A stretch of 64,000 nt of DNA from Pomphorhynchus laevis (lineage: Eukaryota; Acanthocephala; Palaeacanthocephala; Echinorhynchida; Pomphorhynchidae): the NCBI GenBank assembly GCA_012934845.2, contig WNNJ02002388.1, positions 1 through 64,000 on the forward strand. Reading direction: 5' to 3'. Numbering within the stretch: the stretch's first letter is position 1; every line of letters starts with the position of its first letter. The notes beneath the pieces were generated by a model. That model was not told the DNA's origin and did not search any database. It worked only from the letters and a program-made list of their open reading frames with translations. Of the stretch, positions 56,861 to 64,000 are shown in pieces. A program made the translations under genes and the position numbers.

Positions 56861-58800
56861 TTGGATATAAAGATGAATACATATTAGATACTTATATATA
56901 AAGAGGAAGAAATACTAGATACTTGGATATAAAGAAGAAAAATAATAGATACTTGGATATAAAGAGGTATAAATACTAGATACTTGGATATAAAGAGGAA
57001 AACATACTAGATAAGGGGATTAAAAGAGGAAGAAATACTAGATACCTAGATATAAAAAAGTAGAAATACTAGATTCTTGGATTTAAAGAAAAATAAATAC
57101 TAGATACTTGGATATAAAGAAAAATAAATACTAGATACTTAAATATGAAGAGAAAGAAATACCAGATACTTAAATATAAAGAGAAAGAAATACTAGTTAC
57201 TACGATATAAATACAAAGAAATAGCAGATACTTGAAAAATCAGATAGAAATACTAGAATATATATAAATATATACAAAGATGACTACATACTAGATACTT
57301 GGATATAAATAAGAATAAATACCAGATACTTTTATTTAAAGAAGAAGAAATAATAGATTCATGAATATAAAATATTAAAAATACTAGATATTAGGATATA
57401 AATAGGATAAAAATACTAGATACTTGGATATAAAAATGAAAATACCAGATACTTGAATATAAAGAGGAAGAAATACTGGACACTTTTATAAAAATAAATA
57501 TAAAAATACTAGATATTTGAATGTAAATACGATATACTTGAATTTAAAGATGATAAAATACTAGATACTCAGATATTAAGAAAAAATGCAAGATACTTGG
57601 ATATTAAAAAATACTAGATACTTGGATACAAAGATAAAGTAATAATACTTGGATAAAAAGATGAAGAAATAATTGATACATAAATACAAAGCGATAGAAA
57701 AACTAGATACTTGGATATAGTGGCATAAATACTTGATACTTTGATATAAAAAAGAAGGAATACTAAATACTTGGATATAAGAACTAATAAATTCTAGATA
57801 CTTAGATATAAAGATGAATAAATACTAGATGCTTAGCTATAAAGAAGAGGAAATACTAGATACATGGATATAAAGATGAAGAAATATTAAATACTAAGAT
57901 ATAAAGAGGAATAAATAGTAGACACTTGGATATAAAGATAAAGAAATACTTGATACTTGGATATAAATAAATAGGAAGAAATACTAGTTACTTGAATATA
58001 AAGTGGAATAAATACTTGAATATAAAGAGGAAGATATACTAGACACTTGAATATAATGAAAAAAAATTAAATACTTAGATATAAAGTGGAACAAATACTA
58101 GATACTTGAATATAAAGATAAAGAAATACTAGACACTTGAATACAATGAAGAATACATATTAAATACTTAGATATAAAGAGGAATAAATAGAATACACTT
58201 AAATATAAACATAAAGAAATACTTGCTACTTGGATATAATTAAATAGGAAGAAATACTAGTTACTTGAATATAAAGTGGAATTAATACTTGAATATAAAG
58301 AGGAATATATACTAGACACTTGAATATAATGAAAAAAAATAAATACTTAGATATAAAGTGGAACAAATACTAGATACTTGAATATAAAGATAAAGAAATA
58401 CTAGACACTTGAGTACAATGAAGAAGAAATATTAAATACTTAGATATAAAGAGGAATAAATAGAATACACTTAAATATAAACATAAAGAAATACTTGCTA
58501 CTTGGATATAATTAAATAGGAAGAAATACTAGTTACTTGAATATAAAGTGGAATTAATACTTGAATATAAAGAGGAATATATACTAGACACTTGAATATA
58601 ATGAAAAAAAAATAAATACTTAGATATAAAGTGGAACAAATACTAGATACTTGAATATAAAGATAAAGAAATACTAGACACTTGAGTACAATGAAGAAGA
58701 AATATTAAATACTTAGATATAAAGAGGAATAAATAGTAGACACTATGATATAAATAAATAGGAAGAAATACTAGTTTCTTGAATATAAAGAGGAAAACAT
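56861..58800. repeat. 1.9-kb minisatellite, 31-36-bp units
   Basis: Roughly 55-60 head-to-tail variants of TACTAGATACTTGGATATAAAGAGGAAGAAA. Units are diverged in the left two thirds. From about 58,040 a higher-order block repeats with a period of about 272 bp (TAGATATAAAGAGGAATAAA at 58,169, 58,441 and 58,714). It is not open in any frame. Confidence 0.92.
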
Positions 58801-59099
58801 AATTAATGCATTTTACCCAACTTACTAACTTTAACTCTATTTCATTTCCTTTACACCTTTAAACCCGTATGTCCCTTAAAATTCCAGCAAAAATTATTCA
58901 AATTATATTTTTTCAATAATTTTTTATAACAACGAGTTTATTGATAAAAAGTATTAAAAGCAAATGAAAAAATAGGTAAAAAAGTATTAAAATAAGATTA
59001 CAGCAGTCAAAGTAAATTTTTTGTTCAAAGGGTTGAATTTATGCGATAATTTTTTTAGATAAAAAATAATATATTTGGTATTAGAATAAGATACTTAAG

Positions 59100-59400
59100 A
59101 TAATCAAATTTCATCATAGGAAATACGTTATTAGCCCCTCTACTATTTTGTGTCTAGGAATAGTGACCGAAACCTAGTAGAAAGCAGATCCTACTGATGA
59201 CTTATATTTCTTATTCGGATAAATCGATATAATGATTTTTTTGTATAAATGATTTTTATTTAAAATTTTTATCTTTAATTTTCACGTTATATAATATAAA
59301 TTATATAAAAATTCGATATCTATTATTGATAATTATTTATCTTTTATTTTTAATTTATATATAGTATTTATAACGTAGACTTAATTAGCTGATCTGAATT
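59100..59400 (+). mobile_element. Solo 3' end of a Naiad-like PLE
   Basis: AATCAAATTTCATCATAGGAAATACG, GTGTCTAGGAATAG and CCGAAACCTAGTAG, then CTGATGACTTATATTTCTTATT and GTAGACTTAATTAGCTGAT match the 16,690-17,024 end. No coding sequence is attached. Confidence 0.7.
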
Positions 59401-59479
59401 GATTATAGAAGTTTCAACAAATCGATGTATTATTTTGCAGGTTAATATTAGAAGAAATAATCAAAAATAAAAAAATTAA

Positions 59480-60690
59480 ACCTACAGAGACAGTGGACTC
59501 AACCATTGCTAAATATACGTCACGAAAGCCTGGTTCAGAGCGCAACGGATGATGTTAGCATATCACGACTGAAAGCAGTTTTGTTTCCATTTTTAAGAGC
59601 ATTTCTGCAGGCAATATCGATAACCGCGTTTGAAACTCGATTGGACGACAATAGCATAGTAATTGCTGTCGATTTGCGTTCGGGCCTGTTGTGGATCACG
59701 AATCGACTGTTTCGGAAGACATGGATTGGATTCCCCTAGAAAACGCAGTCGTTACAACAGCTATGCTGAGGTTAATAACCTAATCAAGATGTCACTTACA
59801 GTCACCAACGTCCCCTGTCGCCTAGAGCCAAATGGTCTCAGCCGAATTGACGGCTAACGACCCGATGGTGGATCTCTAATACAATGGGAGAGCGGAAAGC
59901 TTTTGGTATGTGACTTTACATTCCAAACACGCTGACAAAGAGTCACCTTACTCGTGCCATCGATGACATATGATGTGTCTCAATGGATGCAGAGGAATTG
60001 AAAACGCAATGGTACGACTGTATTGACCATACTAAATACTCATTTGTTCCGTTAGCTATCGAGACACCTGGAGCATTTGGTCCTTCGGCCAACTGTTTCT
60101 TCCAGGATTTGGGAAAAAGGCTAGGTCGGGTCACTGCAGACCAACGCGCACGTACATTCCTCATACAGCGTCTAAGCGCTGCTGTTCAAAAGGGCAATGC
60201 GACGTGTATGCTGGAGGCGATTAATGCCGCGTCCGCTGCCCAGACAGAAGGAAAAGTTCACGATACAGGCGAACACGGAATGTTGTACGATGATGACCAG
60301 GTCCGATTAGATGAAGACGTCATGGAGCGAAGATCTTTTCTTGATGGAATCGACTAAGAATGGCATCGATGCGTTGTCAGGAGAAACGACAGCTGGATGG
60401 GCAGAGGAAAGAGACGAAAACGAGAATGTTATCACTGACGGAACTAGTAAAATTGTCTCAGTTGTAAGTGACATGCAAGAATAATCATCAGAGGCAATGC
60501 AGAATGACACAGACAAGAATGTGAATGTGAAGCGGATGAAAAGGAGAGGGCAAACGAAGAAGAATCCGATGATGAAACTTCGGTAGAAGACGACGCGAGC
60601 AATGAGGATACAACAACTGATGATGGGGCAGAGGACGATAAAACCGAGACAGCCGACTCGGTTGAAAAGGACGATTAATTTGAAAACATT
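59480..60690 (+). mobile_element. LINE C-terminal fragment with acidic tail
   Basis: The first open piece (59,506-59,739) has NIRHESLVQSATDDV, resembling the RHxxLRD start of a C-terminal domain in several invertebrate LINE polyproteins. The second (59,983-60,357) has FVPLAIETPGAFGPSA, FFQDLGKRLGRVT, RTFLIQRLSAAVQKGNA, matching the C-terminal end of that domain. I infer a restriction-endonuclease-like domain; the catalytic residues were not located. About two frame changes interrupt it. After it, acidic sequence (ESDDETSVEDDASNEDTTTD) runs to a TAA at about 60,678. No RT part is present. Composition is clearly less AT-rich than the flanks. Confidence 0.6.
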
Positions 60691-60699
60691 GTGATTTTT

Positions 60700-61460
60700 T
60701 TAAATAATATGTTTAATTATAAAATAAATTTTAAATTATTTTTTATAATAATTTCGCGGTGTGCATCTAGATGGATAAAATTTATAAACATGAATGATAT
60801 TTTAGTATGCAAAATATCAGTTGAAAAAATCAAATAAATAATTAATAAATAATAAATAAATAATAATTAATAAATAAATTTATTAATTATAAATAAATAA
60901 ATTTATTAATTTTTTATTATTTTTTCATAAACAATTTTCTTCTACAAATAACTATTAGTTATATCGCAATTCGATTGTGCAAATTATCGAATAATTATGA
61001 AAATTTAAGACAAAATGTAAAGATATTATTTACAAAATTAAAGACATTTTACATTGTAAAGACATTTTAAATATTGTCTTACATTAAAAAAAATGTAAGA
61101 CAACCATTCCGCAAGGTGGGCAAGTGTAGATACAAATACTTTCGAAAGGTGGGTAAAACAAAACAAAAAATAAATTCAGCTTTTTTATCTTTATTTATAT
61201 AATTAAACAATATAACAGTTTTGTCTTTAATATTTAGTTCAAATGAAATACTGTCATTTTGTATGCACTTCCTTGTCCATAAATGTTCGCCTAATCTCAG
61301 TGGATATCATTGAAACACTTAATAGAGCAACGGGTTCAAAAAAAAGAATAGATACCATATTATTTAGCCGTATCTACATTAAGGATAATGTACAAACAAA
61401 ATAAGCGAGCTTTCATTTGAACTAATTACTTAAATAAAAATTATTTTGTAAATAATGTTC
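60700..61460. other. AT-rich DNA, no gene seen
   Basis: AATAAATAATAATTAATAAAT-type low-complexity at 60,835-60,920. A GGTGGGNAA word repeats near 61,115 and 61,149. No exon recognised. Confidence 0.5.
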
Positions 61461-61462
61461 AA

Positions 61463-61612
61463 TTATTGATAAAGAATTATTGGAGCTGGATCAAAGAAAG
61501 AAGGAAATTTTTATTTAATATTTCACTAACCTCTGTTAGTATCTTCAGAAAATATGATTTTTCTAACAAAAATTAGCGAAATATCAAATAAAATATCGCC
61601 TTTTATCTTTAC
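61463..61612. repeat. MITE family M1 copy
   Basis: ATTGATAAAGAATTATTGGAGC, TATTTCACTAACCTCTGTTAG, CTTCAGAAAAT, then the inverse arm AATTAGCGAAATATCAAATAAA. The outer part of the right arm is lost. Confidence 0.78.
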
Positions 61613-61712
61613 AGAATAATATAAATTTTTTAAGATAAATTTAAAATATAAAAATTTGATTAAAGGATACATACTGGGTAATTGTACTTGATTACATATG
61701 TGAGTGAAATTG

Positions 61713-61800
61713 TTCTGATTGTGGCACATTATTATCCTCACATGTATTGATCTTAATTTTGATCAATACCTGTGAGGATACTATCGTACCACAATCAGAA
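61713..61800. repeat. 88-bp foldback
   Basis: TTCTGATTGTGGCAC...ATCCTCACATGTATTGATC and its reverse complement (GATCAATACCTGTGAGGAT...CCACAATCAGAA) with a few mismatches and an 8-nt loop. No coding role seen. Confidence 0.8.
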
Positions 61801-62053
61801 AAATACTGGGTAATATTTTGCAAATTTATGCAAAAATAATTTATTTTTTTATAATTTATTAATTTAGAAATTATATAATCCACCTAAAATTGTATTATGG
61901 GAACGTATCTAAAATTGTAGAGTTTGAAATTAAATATATTTGGTAGTTGTAAATATTTAATAAATTTTGTAAATAAAAAAGACATGATATACAATTGTAT
62001 TCAAAATATTTTTAACATTCACTAATTATAACAAAAACAAAATTAATTATAAC

Positions 62054-62217
62054 CTGTACGCATCGACTTGAGCAATCCTCAAAATGGCATATCTGGATTT
62101 GATAGTGCTCGATCGCAAGGCTTTGTAAAATCCTACCGCTGCTCTATGTAAATATATTTTGTCTTTTGGACAATGTGCTTCATCTGCATGACGAATATGT
62201 TCTTCAGCTTCATTATA
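62054..62217 (-). CDS. Internal exon, TPR-like helical segment
   Basis: Acceptor TTTCTCTCTAG|TATAAT after a pyrimidine tract, donor TACAG|GTTATA; 54 codons plus two bases. It encodes NEAEEHIRHADEAHCPKDK, LHRAAVGFYKALRSSTI and YAILRIAQVDAYR. Alternating Ala-rich helices resemble TPR repeats, but a single exon is not decisive. It could be a 5' exon of the coiled-coil gene or belong to a neighbouring minus-strand gene; its exit phase does not fit the exon at 50,507 directly. Confidence 0.55.
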
Positions 62218-62276
62218 CTAGAGAGAAATATCGAATTTACATAAATGAAATGTGATATTATGACTTGGAAATGATT

Positions 62277-62398
62277 TCAGAAAATTACAGTAATTTTCTG
62301 AATATGCTAATAGAGGTTAGCGAAATATCAAATAATTATTTAACCTTCTTTTCTGATCCAGCTCCTATATTTTTTATCAATAATGGATCATTATCAAC
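62277..62398 (-). repeat. MITE family M1 copy
   Basis: AATTTTCTGAATATGCTAATAG, GTTAGCGAAATATCAAATAA, TCTGATCCAGCTCC and TTTATCAATAATGGATCATT. It lies 60 bp upstream of the exon at 62,217 in the intron. Confidence 0.75.
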
Positions 62399-62399
62399 T

Positions 62400-63425
62400 T
62401 TTTTAACAAAATGTGATATTATGATTTGAAAATGATTTCAGACGTTAAGAAATGTCCAGATTAAAAACTACTATAATCTTCCATAATTAAAAGCTACATT
62501 TTAAGTGTATTTCTTAAAGCAATAGGGACAATTTATATCAAAAGCACACAATAGAAGGTCAGCTTTTATCTAATGGTAGTTATCTTTAACTAAAGGGTAG
62601 AGCAATATCCGTAAAACCATTTGAGGTAGATAATTGTAATTATCAATACAATTTTTAAAAATTAAACTAAATAAATTAAAAAATTGTACAGCTGGATAAT
62701 ATAGAAACTCATGATATTTGTTTGTCTAGATTATTATATTAAACAATACGTTAATAAAAAATTAATTTACAAAATATAAATTTATATAATTAAAATAATG
62801 CATTGCAGTAATAAGCCATTTGTGTTTATAAGTCTCAAAGGATATACACATCAAAATGCCAGATTTATATTATGTTCTAAGCATTTTTTGTAATTAATAA
62901 TATTAAGAATATAAAGCAAAAAGTTATTGATAAAAAAGTTTTATAAAACTTATTTCTTTTGCTTTATACAAAGGCAAAATTATTAAAATTGAAAAGCATT
63001 GAATTTTTGTAAATGTGATTTGACAGAGACGAATAATGCGATGTTACCGACGATAGAGATAAAGCATATGTTATTCGGATTGCGATCATCAATAAATGCT
63101 TTACGAAAGACATGCTCGTGACAAAATGAGGCCATACATGGCAAAAATTAACATTCTTATTTGACTTTTACGTAATCCTAGTGAATGAGCCTTGGTTTTC
63201 AGCTCTGGCACATCTATTTATTAGTTTATTAGAGGATGTGACCAACAAAAAAATGAATTCACAGTGGATTAAAAACAAACACTATAAACCATATTATTTG
63301 TCCCTCTATACATTAAGGAGAAATTGAAGAGAAAATGACACCGTTTCACTTAAACTAAATATTGAATCCAAGAATTAATATTAGAATTGCGCTGGTATTC
63401 AACTTAAAATATTAGAATTGTTCGT
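62400..63425. other. No supportable gene
   Basis: AT-rich DNA. A minus-strand frame of about 50 codons near 63,005-63,145 (MASFCHEHVFRKAF...) has coding-like composition but no acceptor site. No other feature. Confidence 0.4.
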
Positions 63426-63429
63426 AACT

Positions 63430-63575
63430 TGCTATAATGACGTCATATTTCATAATATGAGTCAAGAAAGAAAATGAGGCATTAGTATAAAACATACTAT
63501 GGAATCTGATTAAAATGTCATCATATTTCATAATGTGTATCAAGAAGGAAAATGAGGCAGTGGTATAACTAAATA
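63430..63575. repeat. Direct duplication of about 60 bp
   Basis: GTCATATTTCATAATATGAGTCAAGAAAGAAAATGAGGCA recurs about 80 bp later as GTCATCATATTTCATAATGTGTATCAAGAAGGAAAATGAGGCA (first 20-base cores compared), with a few changes. Confidence 0.75.
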
Positions 63576-63579
63576 ATCT

Positions 63580-64000
63580 TATATTTATCTTAGGCCATGT
63601 AACTCGTATTCCGATCAAATAATAATTCTTTTTAATAAGCAATAAACTAAAGTATTTCTACATTTTGATCAGCAAGGTCTTTGTCAGGAAATTTGAAAAT
63701 AAAAAATGTCTTCAAAGAACAAGTAGAAGATTACAATGATTAATTAAAGCTATTTCGCGAATAAAATTTAGGACCATCAGTCTAACAAAATGGATTATCT
63801 ACCATTAATTGTCCGATTCAGATTATTTCTTTTCCACCTAATTTATTTGCTCCTGAATCTATGCACTGATAAGATATCGAGTGTAAATAATATGCATCAC
63901 GGTCTAACATCATTCTCAATATTTGCGAGTTGCCCTAGGTGTTCTTGATTTTACAAAGCTCGTGACTGTACCCACTGCATGTATCATCATTCTATTCTAT
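63580..64000. other. No gene seen
   Basis: Mixed AT-rich sequence to the window end. No exon, RNA gene or repeat shared with the rest of the window was recognised. Confidence 0.45.

Noticed and set aside
63005-63145. Minus-strand frame MASFCHEHVFRKAF... with coding-like composition.
   Set aside because: No splice acceptor or promoter upstream, and an in-frame stop lies just before it. About 50 codons are expected by chance.

Overview
The window is strongly AT-rich animal DNA of arthropod type, probably insect. Genes are sparse and split into short exons, some introns are tiny (one is 53 bp), and the rest is filled with retroelement fossils, MITEs and satellites. The species cannot be named from the sequence. 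No tRNA, rRNA, CRISPR or bacterial-style operon was seen.

Host genes. One large minus-strand gene is supported from about 50,507 down to 19,411. Fourteen exons have GT/AG borders, and all adjacent reading phases agree except at one gap (47.5 to 43.0 kb), where an exon is probably missing. Its product is almost entirely coiled coil. The most upstream part resembles the conserved start of the CCDC40-type axonemal coiled-coil protein, and the last exon encodes a different, globular-looking C-terminus. A further minus-strand exon at 62.05-62.22 kb encodes a TPR-like helical segment, in the same or a neighbouring gene. A possible plus-strand first exon lies at 11.25 kb.

Mobile elements. The best preserved is a Penelope-like element (PLE) at 13,141-17,024. 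It has terminal direct repeats of about 250 bp and a GIY-YIG endonuclease placed before the reverse transcriptase, the permuted order described for Naiad-type PLEs. Fragments of the same family lie at 12.8-13.1, 23.4-25.3, 34.1-34.4, 52.9-53.7, 56.6 and 59.1-59.4 kb. A second, canonical PLE type with the endonuclease after the RT is represented at 31.9-33.6 kb, where a segment just downstream of the RT catalytic motif is repeated four times with an exact 207-bp period, and at 48.8-49.0 and 54.3-55.2 kb. Three broken Jockey/CR1-like LINEs lie in introns of the coiled-coil gene (about 26.8-29.4, 40.1-42.1 and 43.8-47.1 kb). A piece of another LINE class with an acidic tail lies at 59.5-60.7 kb.

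Other structure. A 374-bp near-perfect inverted repeat (18,737-19,110) could form a long RNA hairpin. A 0.92-kb sequence occurs in opposite orientations at 6.07-6.98 and 20.22-21.13 kb. A palindromic MITE family has at least six copies. A 1.9-kb minisatellite with a 272-bp higher-order repeat occupies 56.86-58.80 kb. Several short, perfect, relatively GC-rich palindromes with tiny loops are scattered in AT-rich DNA. The left 13 kb is mostly non-coding, with a 275-bp near-identical direct duplication 3,480 bp apart and a rearranged repeat family at 7.8-10.1 kb.
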